DNA of 64,000 nt. Source: Sutcliffiella deserti. Lineage in GTDB: Bacteria > Bacillota > Bacilli > Bacillales > Bacillaceae_I. Position numbers and translations under genes: made by a program. Of the stretch, positions 45,626 to 54,419 are shown piece by piece. The notes beneath the pieces are model-generated. The model made no database searches. It saw only the letters and a list, made by a program, of their open reading frames with translations, and had not been told where the DNA came from. Each line of letters begins with the position of its first letter. Within the stretch, counting starts at the first letter, position 1. Where the stretch lies: positions 806,001 to 870,000 of the forward strand of contig NZ_JAIQDB010000001.1 of NCBI RefSeq assembly GCF_020037475.1, written 5' to 3'.

Positions 45626-47148
45626 TGAACCCTCTCCAATCTTTGAGCACGAATCTCTTTTAGTGAGAAGCTTTCGTGTTTTTCCCTTAGCAGATGTGTT
45701 GTGATTCTTGCTGATTCTAAAATAGTTGGTAAGCCGCTTCCAGGATGGGTACCGCCGCCAACCAGCCAACAGTTCTCCAATTCTTCAAATCTATTATGAG
45801 GTCTTAATACCATCATTTGTGATAATTGATGACCAAGATTAAAGGTGGCACCTTTGTAAACAAGAATCTCCTTTTCCCAGTCATCTGGAGTTAATATTTT
45901 TTCCTCTTCTATGTGTTGTTCCAAATTTTTAAAGCCTGTTTTTTCTTCTAATGTCTGAAACACAAGTTGCCTAAACGCTTCTTTATTTTTTTCCCAATCT
46001 ATTTTACTGAAGTTATTCGGTACAGGAGCAAGAATGTAAAGAGCCGATTTCCCCTTCGGCGCAAGAGTGGGATCTGTCACAGAGGCATTTTGAACATAGA
46101 TGGATGGATCCTCTGATAGTTTTTTAGTTTTAGTGATTTCTTCTACGTTTTTCTTATAATCCGCAGCGAAAACAATGGTGTGATGCGGCAACTCATATGT
46201 TTTATTTAAACCCAGATAGATCATGAAAGTAGAGCAAGAGTATTTTTTCTTTTCAAGCTTCTTTCTACTATATTTCCTCAGCACACCCTCATCTACAAGG
46301 TTTGTCATAATATGAGCAAAATCCCCATTTACTACCACTTCATCTGCTTCCATTTTGCTTCCATCATCTAAAATAACTCCCTTTACTTTTCTTCCATCTA
46401 GCCAAAGTTTTTTGACACCCTTGTCTAGAACAATGGTACCGCCATGCTCTTTCACTACTTTCGCCATTCCTTCGGAGAGTTGATTGACACCTCCAATTGG
46501 ATGAAAAATTCCATAAGCATGCTCCATGTAGGAAAGAATGGAAAAAGCACCAGGGCACTCCCAAGGAGACATCCCTAAGTATTTCGACTGAAAGGTAAAA
46601 GCTAGCTTCAACTGCTCTGCTGAAAAATATTTGCTTAACTGATCATATAAACTGCTTCCTAAGTTGAGCTGAGGTAAGGCTTTAAGAACCTTCCATTGCA
46701 TGTAATGATAGAACTTATCCATTTTCCCTTGAAGAATCGGAGTTAATGCTGCCATCTTTTGTTCTGTTTCCTTCATAAAACGACTGTACCCTGCGCCATC
46801 ACCAGGAAAATACTTTTCGATGGTATTGATCATAGCTTCCTGATCTCGTGTAACCATAAAAGATTTATCCGGAAATACTAGTTCATACATATCCTTTAGT
46901 TCTATTAATTTTATGTAGTCATGAAGATCTCTATTAGATTCATGAAATATTTCTTCTGCAATGTGGGGCATACTTAGGAAAGTCGGACCCATATCAAAGA
47001 TAAATTCACCTAACTTTATGGAAGAGTTTCTTCCCCCAACATAAGATTGTTTTTCAAGTACTGTCACGTTATATCCATTTGCAGATAGCATCATCGCGGC
47101 CGCCAATCCACCTGGGCCCGCCCCTATTATAATTATTTTTTTACTCAT
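45622..47148 (-). CDS. Second CrtN/CrtI-family carotenoid desaturase
   Basis: A 508-aa FAD-dependent carotenoid desaturase: IIIIGAGPGGLAAAMMLSANG, FDMGPTFLSMPH, FQSKYLGMSPWECPGAFSIL and C-terminal LVGGGTHPGSGLPTILESARI. It is first in the crtN2-crtN-crtM operon. Because crtN is next to it, this enzyme probably acts at a different step, for example extra end-group (3,4-type) dehydrogenation or oxidation; that is inference. The stop overlaps the crtN start (ATGA-type). A sigma-A promoter lies about 65 bases upstream. Symbols such as crtNb would be guesses, so none is given. Confidence 0.82.
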   Translation of the reverse strand: MSKKIIIIGAGPGGLAAAMMLSANGYNVTVLEKQSYVGGRNSSIKLGEFIFDMGPTFLSMPHIAEEIFHESNRDLHDYIKLIELKDMYELVFPDKSFMVTRDQEAMINTIEKYFPGDGAGYSRFMKETEQKMAALTPILQGKMDKFYHYMQWKVLKALPQLNLGSSLYDQLSKYFSAEQLKLAFTFQSKYLGMSPWECPGAFSILSYMEHAYGIFHPIGGVNQLSEGMAKVVKEHGGTIVLDKGVKKLWLDGRKVKGVILDDGSKMEADEVVVNGDFAHIMTNLVDEGVLRKYSRKKLEKKKYSCSTFMIYLGLNKTYELPHHTIVFAADYKKNVEEITKTKKLSEDPSIYVQNASVTDPTLAPKGKSALYILAPVPNNFSKIDWEKNKEAFRQLVFQTLEEKTGFKNLEQHIEEEKILTPDDWEKEILVYKGATFNLGHQLSQMMVLRPHNRFEELENCWLVGGGTHPGSGLPTILESARITTHLLREKHESFSLKEIRAQRLERVQ

Positions 47149-47211
47149 CCCTATGCCCCCGCATCTGCATTTTAGAAACTGGCCTTCTAACTAAACAAAC
47201 ATTATACAAAT

Positions 47212-47240
47212 ATTATACACAACATGATTATATGATACAA
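47212..47240 (-). promoter_or_regulatory. Promoter of the - strand carotenoid operon
   Basis: TTGTAT (47240-47235), 17-bp spacer, TATAAT (47217-47212) on the - strand: a good sigma-A promoter 64 bases before the first start codon. Confidence 0.7.
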
Positions 47241-47254
47241 GAATTATTGTATTT

Positions 47255-47376
47255 CATGTACTTACTTTGCTCGGGAATGTACATCATCCTGCTCCAACGC
47301 CTCTTTTCATGTACTTACTTTGCCCGGGAACGTACATCATCCGCAGCCTCATCCTCTTTTCATGTACTTACTTTGT
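47255..47376. repeat. Tandem 53-bp repeat, 2.3 copies
   Basis: CATGTACTTACTTTG recurs at 47255, 47308 and 47361, exactly 53 bases apart. Units 1 and 2 continue with CYCGGGAAYGTACATCATCC; unit 3 breaks off after CTTTG. A decayed piece of the GC-rich element (GTAGACAGGAAACCCCGCAG at about 47461) follows before asnO. No gene is seen in 47149-47537. Confidence 0.8.
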
Positions 47377-47537
47377 TTCTATGAGATAATATCCACTAGT
47401 ATACTAAGCTTGTCTTTAAATAGACTAAAAAAGTTCCCCCTCTACAATGCCCTACCACCGTAGACAGGAAACCCCGCAGTCATAACTCAAGGAATCGACC
47501 TAACACCCATGGCTAAGCCAACCCTTAACATAGCAAT

Positions 47538-49385
47538 CTATTCTTTTATCGTAACACCATACTCTGTAAACCATACGTGAATTTGAGCAAGATGTGCTAG
47601 CAGTTGTGGGCCGGTCATAAGTTGCCCAAACCACGGAACTTGAAATGCCTTGCCTTCTGAATTTACAATCTCCTGCAGTTTCTCTTTTTGTAAAAATTCC
47701 AACAACGGAGTATTTTTGTCTTGCAAGATTTCCTGCAGCCAATTTTTCACCAGTTTTGTGTACACTGGATGATGCGTTTTAGGATAAGGACTCTTTTTTC
47801 GATAAAGAACTTCATCTGGTAGAACACCCTCTAAAGCTTTACGTAAAATACCCTTTTCCTGATTACCATGCATTTTCATTTCCCAAGGGATATTCCAGAC
47901 ATATTCCACAAGCCGATGATCGGCAAATGGTACACGCACTTCCAAACTGGCTCCCATGCTCATTCTGTCTTTTCGATCAAGCAATGTTGTCATAAACCAT
48001 ATCATGTTCAGATAAAAAAGCTCTCTTCTATGTGCTTCTTTTTTGCTTTCTCCATCTAAACGGGGAGTCTCTGCAATCGTTTCTTCAAATCTTGCAGTTA
48101 TATAATCATCCAATTGTAATTTCTGCTTCCATTCAGGCCGAAGAAGATCCATCCTCGCTTCTGTAGAACGCATCCAAGGAAAATTTCTTGAAGCCAAATC
48201 TTCAGGACGGTGAAACCATGGATAGCCACCAAATATTTCATCTGCACATTCACCAGACAAACCAACAACATAATTTTGTTTTATCTCACGACAGAACCAT
48301 AACAAAGACGAGTCAATATCTGCCATTCCTGGTTGGTCCCTTACTAGTACTGCTTCTTTTAAATTGGCAGCAAGACTTTCCTGAGATATAACTGAATAGT
48401 GATGGACTGTTCCAAATGTTTCTGTCATTTTTCTAATCCATTTCTCATCTGAGTTAGGCTGAAATTCATTTGCTTTAAAATATAGATTATTCTCCTCATA
48501 ATCAATTGAATATGTGTGTAGAGGTGATTTTCCTTCCTTTTTAAAGAAATTAGCGGCTACTGCTGCTATTGCACTTGAATCAAGACCTCCAGAGAGAAAT
48601 GTACAAACAGGTACATCTGATACTAATTGTCTTGTTACAGCATCTGTAAATAAATATCGAACCTTTTCCACTGTCTCATCAAAACTATCCGTATGTGGTT
48701 TACTAGTTACATTCCAATACCGTTTTATTCGTAAACCATTACGCGAATAGATTAAAAGATGTGCCGGACGAAGTTCATTGATATCTTTAAACAAGCCATG
48801 CCCTGGTGATCTGGATGGACCTAATCCGAATATTTCCGCTAAGCCATCATAGGAAACCTCACTTGTAATCGACGGATGCGCCAGAATGGCTTTAAGTTCT
48901 GATCCAAATAAAAGCTTTCCATTTTTTTCATGATAAAATAATGGCTTTACTCCAAGCCGGTCTCTTGCGACAAATAATTGTTCTCTTTGTGAATCCCAAA
49001 TAGCAAAAGCAAAAATTCCGTTTAAATGATCCAGGCATTCTTCCTTCCACTCTATATAAGAAGTAAGTAAAACCTCTGTATCGGAATGTCCTTGGAAGGT
49101 ATATCCTTTTTGTACTAACTCTTTTCTTATATCCTCCGTATTATAGAGCTCCCCATTATAGCAGATGGTATACTGATATCCATCTTTCTCTCTTGTCATT
49201 GGTTGTACCCCACCCTTGGGATCTACCACCACTAGACGCTTATGTCCGAATGCTGCATGATCATCCAGCCAAATATTTGTATCATCAGGGCCTCTATGTG
49301 ATAATGTTTCTGCCATTTTCTTCACGATAGGCTCTTCATGCTTTATTGATTTTTGGTAGTCTACCCACCCTGTTATTCCACACAT
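47538..49385 (-). CDS. asnO: Glutamine-hydrolysing asparagine synthase (AsnO-like)
   Basis: A 615-aa class-II amidotransferase making asparagine from aspartate, ATP and glutamine. ATG 49385 places the nucleophilic Cys at position 2 (MCGITGWVDY), required for the glutaminase; a 4-codon extension would block it and is rejected. The synthetase half has the ATP PP-loop LSGGLDSSAIAAV (about residue 255) and the GLSGECADEIFGGYPWF motif. Length and position match B. subtilis AsnO, the sporulation-linked paralogue. Monocistronic, with GGAGTGG upstream. Confidence 0.93.
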   Translation of the reverse strand: MCGITGWVDYQKSIKHEEPIVKKMAETLSHRGPDDTNIWLDDHAAFGHKRLVVVDPKGGVQPMTREKDGYQYTICYNGELYNTEDIRKELVQKGYTFQGHSDTEVLLTSYIEWKEECLDHLNGIFAFAIWDSQREQLFVARDRLGVKPLFYHEKNGKLLFGSELKAILAHPSITSEVSYDGLAEIFGLGPSRSPGHGLFKDINELRPAHLLIYSRNGLRIKRYWNVTSKPHTDSFDETVEKVRYLFTDAVTRQLVSDVPVCTFLSGGLDSSAIAAVAANFFKKEGKSPLHTYSIDYEENNLYFKANEFQPNSDEKWIRKMTETFGTVHHYSVISQESLAANLKEAVLVRDQPGMADIDSSLLWFCREIKQNYVVGLSGECADEIFGGYPWFHRPEDLASRNFPWMRSTEARMDLLRPEWKQKLQLDDYITARFEETIAETPRLDGESKKEAHRRELFYLNMIWFMTTLLDRKDRMSMGASLEVRVPFADHRLVEYVWNIPWEMKMHGNQEKGILRKALEGVLPDEVLYRKKSPYPKTHHPVYTKLVKNWLQEILQDKNTPLLEFLQKEKLQEIVNSEGKAFQVPWFGQLMTGPQLLAHLAQIHVWFTEYGVTIKE

Positions 49386-49629
49386 ATAAATATCCACTCC
49401 TTAATCAAGGCTTTTTTATACTATGCAAATAAGGCTTATACCATGAATTTTTAGAATGCTTCAATCCCTTTTTCCGTGTTAGTCCTCCTCTCAACCATTT
49501 CTTTTGGGCCTAATGTTAATCTAAACCAGGTTTATGAGCGGAATTTTTTGTTTAAAGAGATAAAAAGAAGGGCAGAATTTGGGAATAAGGATAAAGCATT
49601 ACTATACGTTCATCACTGGAGGAATACCT

Positions 49630-50205
49630 GTGAATCTTCAAAAAAGACGAAACATCATATACAGTCAAAAACGTTCCTATACATGTGGAACAGTTGAAAA
49701 TATTAATGAACAGTGGATTTTTTTTGAAGCGGAAGATGATGAAGCCTTTTTACTTGAGGAACTAACGGAAAATGGTATTGAAATTCTTCTTTCTAACGAA
49801 TGGGTGCCTGGTGTCTTTTTAGAGACTGGGGAAATTTTGCTGCAAACACAACACCTTTATGAATTGAACAATGGGGATGCAGTAAGAGTAAGGAAGCGTC
49901 TGCCGTACCCTTACATGGAATTACTTGAGGAGCTCCCAGAAGAGGCATTTTATCGGTTTACTAAACTATTGAACTCAAATGAAATATCTTTATATGATTG
50001 CATTTACTGCCATAATACCATGCAATTTCTTGAAGAGAAGAACCAAAGAGGCGTTAATTTCTTGGTCTACGACAACGGAACTCTCATCTGCAGTGTTCAG
50101 CATCACTTTTCTAGGGAAAAGCACGGTGCCGACCGATTTGAATATACCCTTCAAACAGGGAAACGCTATATGATTGCAAATCTCGAACAACGTAAAGCAG
50201 AATAA
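49630..50205 (+). CDS. yisN: DUF2777-like protein (YisN-like)
   Basis: A 191-aa soluble protein. GTG 49630 has GGAGG 7 bases upstream; a longer frame adds 17 residues without a ribosome site. It starts VNLQKRRNIIYSQKRSY, has an acidic stretch (FEAEDDEAFLLEELTENG) and a later CIYCHNT with a single CxxC pair. Features and position between asnO and yisL suggest the DUF2777 family to which I believe B. subtilis YisN belongs; unverified. Function unknown. Confidence 0.65.
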   Translation: MNLQKRRNIIYSQKRSYTCGTVENINEQWIFFEAEDDEAFLLEELTENGIEILLSNEWVPGVFLETGEILLQTQHLYELNNGDAVRVRKRLPYPYMELLEELPEEAFYRFTKLLNSNEISLYDCIYCHNTMQFLEEKNQRGVNFLVYDNGTLICSVQHHFSREKHGADRFEYTLQTGKRYMIANLEQRKAE

Positions 50206-50211
50206 TAGCAA

Positions 50212-50265
50212 AAAAAAAGCCGTCAATCCCTTGCGCTTTTTTGCAAAGTGATTAGCGGCTTTTTT
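50212..50265 (+). terminator. Terminator of the DUF2777-like gene
   Basis: AAAAAGCCG pairs with CGGCTTTTT across a loop containing a secondary AATC/GATT pairing, ending in a T-run. Confidence 0.8.
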
Positions 50266-50280
50266 AATTTGGCGCATTTC

Positions 50281-50459
50281 TAAAAGGTTGTTGCTATAAG
50301 CTTTTAAAAACGGTATTTGGGTTTTTCGAAGCCCAACTCACTTAAAATGAAGAGTAATTTTTTTAATTTTACAGAAAAAGAGCACGACAGCAACGATTGT
50401 AATGGTGGTGTGGTACCAACTTACGTAAAATCAACATAAAAGCGAACACAACCTTAAAA
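50281..50459. repeat. Hairpin-ended dispersed element (about 180 bp), copy next to the FIST gene 3' end
   Basis: The left end AAAAGGTTGTTGCTATAAGC and the right end (read on the - strand) TTTTAAGGTTGTGTTCGC are imperfect inverted repeats. The inner block AAAAAGAGCACGACA and the GTAAAATCAACATAA block recur in opposite orientation at 53707-53897. The element touches the stop codon of the FIST-EAL gene. Confidence 0.55.
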
Positions 50460-53372
50460 CTAATAAAATCGACTCTCGATAAAATGTTCAAAGTCATCAA
50501 CTTTACACGGTTTGGACAAGTAAAATCCTTGAGCGACATCACAAGAAAGATTATCAAGCAAGTGCAACTGCTCTTCTGTTTCAATACCCTCTGCAATGAC
50601 TTTTAAATTCAAACCTTTTCCCATAGTAACAATTGCGTTTACAATAGCAACATCCTTCGTATCGAAACGTAAATTTTTAATAAAGGAACGATCAATCTTT
50701 AAATTGTTAATTGGTAAATCCCTTAAGTAACTCAAGGAAGAATAACCAGTTCCAAAGTCGTCTACTGAAATTTGCACACCAAGATTTTGCAATTCTTGCA
50801 TTAAAGCAATACTATACGTTGCATTCCGCAGCATTACACTTTCAGTTAATTCAAGCTGCAAATAAGAAGGAGCAAGTCCACTCGCTCCCAAAGCTTTCTT
50901 TACCTCGTCGATAAAAGAAGACTGTTGAAATTGATGTGCTGATACATTTACGGAGATGGTTAGATAACCAAGGCCTTTCTCTTGCCATCTTTTAGCATCT
51001 TGACAAGCAGTCATCAATACCCAAGCTCCGATTTCCGTAATAAGTCCTGTTTCCTCTGCTAATGGGATGAATTCTGCAGGAGAAACAAGCCCTAACTTCG
51101 GATGATTCCAACGAATAAGTGCTTCTGCACCAATGACCTTATCTGATTGAATATCAACAAACGGTTGGTAACATAAGAAAAACTCTTTTTTCTCCAAAGC
51201 TTTTCTTAAATAGCTCTCTAATTCAATTCTATAGAGTGCCTGGTTGTTCATATCGGTAGAATAAAATTTGATTCGATTGCCGCCAATCTTTTTTGCTTGG
51301 TTCATTGCGGCATCCGCATTTTTCAGAAGGCTATCGTCATCAATCCCGTCATTTGGGTACATACTCACGCCGATACTAGCTGTTACATAAAATTCTTGGT
51401 CATTATATACTATCGGTTTTTTTATAACATTCAGAAGCCCTTGTGCCACATTTATTACTTCGTCAATAGACTTGATTGAAGCGAGTAAAAGGGTGAATTT
51501 GTCTCCTCCAAAGCGTCCTAAATAGCTTGATGCCGGGATAGTCTTTTGCATTCTTTCAATAATTAATTTTAGTAATTCATCTCCAACATAATGCCCCAAG
51601 CTATCATTAATAAGTTTAAATCGATCAAAATCAATAAATAGAATCGCTATTTTTTGCTTTACTTTTTTTAATTTAATCTCTCTTAGCTCATTACACAACC
51701 GTTCACTGAAATTTTGTCTGTTTGGAAGAGCTGTTTCAGGATCATAATAGGCTAGATATGCTACTCGTTCTTCTGCTTTCTTTTGGGCAGTAATATCTCG
51801 TCCTATACCATAGATTCCCGCTTTCTGCCCATCCACAATTATCGGAATATGCTTTATTAAATACGTACTTTCTTGACCATCTCTTTCTACTAGTTTTACT
51901 TCATAGGTCTGCTCAATACCTTGCAGTGCTTTATAGAAATGATTGGTAACACGTTCTACGTCATTTGGTTTTAAAAATGATAGGGCGCTTTTTCTCAAAA
52001 GTTGTTTTTCTGTAAAGCCAAATATCTCTGAAAATCTTGGATTCACACTCAAAATTCTGCCGAATAGATCTATGGAAAAGACAATATCTGTATTGTGATC
52101 AAATAAGGATTTATACCTTTGCTCTGATCTTTCCATGCTTTTATTAAGCTCCACAACGTCTTGCGAGGACGCATCGATTAAATGGGAAAGACCAAGAACA
52201 GCATTAGAAGCACCCGTAATATCGAAATCGATATCTAAAGCAGGAATTACTCCTACATCACTTGATTCACTAAGAGCAATATGAATGGATGAAAAGCTCA
52301 CATAATCAATTTCTCCTCTTGAAGGATTAATAATTTCTCCGTAGGAAAAGAAACCAAATGTCGGAGCTATTTGTTGGTAGATATCTATTTCTTTTTGAAC
52401 AAAATCATTAAAATAACGCGCTCTCGCCATGCTAGTAATAGTGAATATGGATTCAACAGGTTTGTTTTGAAGTTTTTTTACATACTTTGTAGAATTGTCA
52501 ATTATCCCTTGGTAATCAGCATATGAAAAAGTAAATGTTTCCCCTTGGAACACTTCTCGGTCTACTTGTATCAAACCATCCTCTAATACACTTATAATAA
52601 ATAGCGGTGTTTTTTTACCGTTTCTTGTTGCCATTAACGGGAATAATGAACCACTGGACGGCAAACCTTTCACAACATGCTCACCTAAGTATTTTCTTAG
52701 AAAATCGAGGGGCTTTTTATTATTTATTTCTTTAATTATGTTGCCTGTTGATTTAGTTATGGAGAAGGAGGTACCAATTTCTTTCCAACTGTTGCTTGTA
52801 AAAGGATATACATTTAATTCATCACTTTCAAAGGTTATTGCAATCAGTCCTGTACGACTTATTATGTAATCGTTGAGCCACATAAGTGTTTCTCCAGAGG
52901 TAGAATCAACGCCCATTATGGCTCCGAAAATATAAGTTCCGCTAGAATGTTCTGCCAGACTTTTTATTATCGGATCATATTCATGATGAAGTCCATTTCC
53001 TAAAAAGATTACAAGTTTCGTAGAATCTGTAAACAATTGATGCAGCATGTCTTTTCTCATGCTCCCATGTGAAATATCTTCTATAGGAAAGAAGGTGGTA
53101 TGTAAACTTGTTTTTTCAAACACTACAAAAGATAGCGCAACTTCATTGGTTGAAATCTTTCCGTTGCATATCTCTCCGGTCGTATTTGCACCTACAAGAT
53201 GAGCATGTGGGAGCTTGCAAATGATTTCAGTTATCCATGCATGTAGCAAGTCATTGTCTTTTATTCTAGTATACATTTGAATAAACACCGAAGAAGAATC
53301 ATCAATTTGATGCTTCTGGATAAATCGACCTATATCATTTAGATGTGAGCAGACGAGATTGTACATTTTCAT
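50460..53372 (-). CDS. FIST-PAS-GGDEF-EAL signalling protein, probable c-di-GMP phosphodiesterase
   Basis: A 970-aa sensor/effector. FIST N and C domains (about 1-390), thought to bind small ligands such as amino acids, are followed by a PAS domain (about 415-530; YKSLFDHNTDIVFSIDLFGRILSVNPRF), a GGDEF domain (about 545-700) and an EAL domain (about 715-965). The GGDEF signature is RFGGDKF: the catalytic Glu is Lys, so cyclase activity is unlikely. The EAL domain keeps its catalytic set: GAEALIRW, SVNVSAHQF, LELTES, SVDDFGTGYSS, LKIDRSF and AEGIETEEQ. No membrane span, so it is cytoplasmic. It occupies the place of wprA in B. subtilis and is flanked by inverted copies of a dispersed element. 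Confidence 0.9.
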   Translation of the reverse strand: MKMYNLVCSHLNDIGRFIQKHQIDDSSSVFIQMYTRIKDNDLLHAWITEIICKLPHAHLVGANTTGEICNGKISTNEVALSFVVFEKTSLHTTFFPIEDISHGSMRKDMLHQLFTDSTKLVIFLGNGLHHEYDPIIKSLAEHSSGTYIFGAIMGVDSTSGETLMWLNDYIISRTGLIAITFESDELNVYPFTSNSWKEIGTSFSITKSTGNIIKEINNKKPLDFLRKYLGEHVVKGLPSSGSLFPLMATRNGKKTPLFIISVLEDGLIQVDREVFQGETFTFSYADYQGIIDNSTKYVKKLQNKPVESIFTITSMARARYFNDFVQKEIDIYQQIAPTFGFFSYGEIINPSRGEIDYVSFSSIHIALSESSDVGVIPALDIDFDITGASNAVLGLSHLIDASSQDVVELNKSMERSEQRYKSLFDHNTDIVFSIDLFGRILSVNPRFSEIFGFTEKQLLRKSALSFLKPNDVERVTNHFYKALQGIEQTYEVKLVERDGQESTYLIKHIPIIVDGQKAGIYGIGRDITAQKKAEERVAYLAYYDPETALPNRQNFSERLCNELREIKLKKVKQKIAILFIDFDRFKLINDSLGHYVGDELLKLIIERMQKTIPASSYLGRFGGDKFTLLLASIKSIDEVINVAQGLLNVIKKPIVYNDQEFYVTASIGVSMYPNDGIDDDSLLKNADAAMNQAKKIGGNRIKFYSTDMNNQALYRIELESYLRKALEKKEFFLCYQPFVDIQSDKVIGAEALIRWNHPKLGLVSPAEFIPLAEETGLITEIGAWVLMTACQDAKRWQEKGLGYLTISVNVSAHQFQQSSFIDEVKKALGASGLAPSYLQLELTESVMLRNATYSIALMQELQNLGVQISVDDFGTGYSSLSYLRDLPINNLKIDRSFIKNLRFDTKDVAIVNAIVTMGKGLNLKVIAEGIETEEQLHLLDNLSCDVAQGFYLSKPCKVDDFEHFIESRFY

Positions 53373-53649
53373 AAGTAATAGCTCCTATAAGTTCTACATC
53401 TTTTTACATATTAAGTGTTTTATGGACAATTTGTTTAATTTAACTTTACCATAGTTATAGTGTGGAAAACATGGAAAGATGAAAACATTCGTAGAAGAAT
53501 ATAGGTGGTGAATTTCACCCAAACAAATACTCCAACCTGATAATAGGCTGTACTCCGTTCCACTCCCTGTTGTTTTCTGCTTTAGCTATAAGTTCTTGTG
53601 TGGCCCCCACAGCCTGCAGAAAGTGAAGACTGGCGCAGTAAAAAGACAG

Positions 53650-53691
53650 AAAAATTAAAAAAGCCTGATCATTTTATCAATAATCAGGCTT
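53650..53691 (-). terminator. - strand terminator between yisL and the FIST gene
   Basis: AAGCCTGAT (53661-53669) pairs with ATCAGGCTT (53683-53691); on the - strand TTTTTTAATTTTTC follows. It lies downstream of yisL, beyond the dispersed element. The remaining bases up to the FIST gene start show nothing else I can support. Confidence 0.7.
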
Positions 53692-53706
53692 CTAAACGTA
53701 TGCTTT

Positions 53707-53897
53707 ATAGGTTGTTTTCGCATCTTATGTTGCTTTTACATTTGCTGGATATACTCTGTAAACACTGTCCTTGTCGTGCTCTTTTCCTATTTAAATTATA
53801 AAAGTTACTTTTAATTTTACATGGGTAGGACAGTAAAAAATCTAATTGCCGATCTTTTACGAGAGATTAGTAAACAATCCTTATGAAAAGAGTCCTA
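53707..53897. repeat. Hairpin-ended dispersed element (about 190 bp), copy next to yisL 3' end
   Basis: The left end is TTTATAGGTTGTTTTCGC; the right end read on the - strand is GGACTCTTTTCATAAGGATTGTTT, nearly identical to AGGCTCTTTTCTTAAAGATTGTTT at 10149. Inside is GTCGTGCTCTTTTCC, the complement of the block at about 50375. It ends exactly at the yisL stop codon. Confidence 0.55.
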
Positions 53898-54251
53898 TTA
53901 AAAAAACTTAAAACCCATAGACATGCTAAACCCTAAATAGATAACATATACAAGTGCAAGAACAAATAGTACCCAAAATACTGTTGTGGATTTCGCTTTT
54001 CTTGTTCGAACGGTAATCATCTCCATTAGACCAATGACAACAATCCCGACGAGTGCCTTCCATAGATAAGCTCCGTTGATATTGATTTCTAGTAAAAGAA
54101 GAATGCCTGTAGCAACAATTAGTATGTAGAACAGTCTTAGAGTCATGCTAACTATTTTGGCGCCTTTTGCTTTTCCGCTTTTATGCAAAGCAAGGACAAC
54201 TAAAAATAAAATAAGTGCGATTGCCCAGGTAGTAATATGAGCATGTGTCAT
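53898..54251 (-). CDS. yisL: YisL-family membrane protein (DUF1516/UPF0344)
   Basis: A 117-aa membrane protein with four predicted helices (about 6-22, 38-55, 63-80, 92-112). It starts MTHAHITTWAIALILFLVVL and keeps the ISINGAYLWKALVGIVVIGLMEM-like core (LEININGAYLWKALVG) of the UPF0344/YisL family. TAAGGGGGAAAAG precedes ATG 54251. Divergent from rocD. Function unknown. Confidence 0.88.
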   Translation of the reverse strand: MTHAHITTWAIALILFLVVLALHKSGKAKGAKIVSMTLRLFYILIVATGILLLLEININGAYLWKALVGIVVIGLMEMITVRTRKAKSTTVFWVLFVLALVYVIYLGFSMSMGFKFF

Positions 54252-54419
54252 GTCTTTTCCCCCTTAATTTCATGTATAATACAATACTATTATCATACCA
54301 TGTTTCTCTAGAAAACCTAAACAAAACTTCTTTTAGGGCTTTATATAAGATTTTGAATTTTAACAATGATATAATATTTATTGAAAACCATAACATTGAT
54401 TAGATGGAGGTATTTCAAT

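Noticed and set aside
47255-47376. CRISPR-like appearance of the 53-bp repeats
   Set aside because: The segments between the conserved blocks are themselves similar (TGCTCCAACGCCTC / CGCAGCCTCATCCTC), so this is an ordinary tandem duplication.
54252-54419. Sigma-L (-24/-12) promoter for rocD
   Set aside because: Looked for TTGGCAC-N-TTGCT because B. subtilis rocD is sigma-L dependent; no such element is visible, only AT-rich sigma-A-like hexamers with poor spacing.
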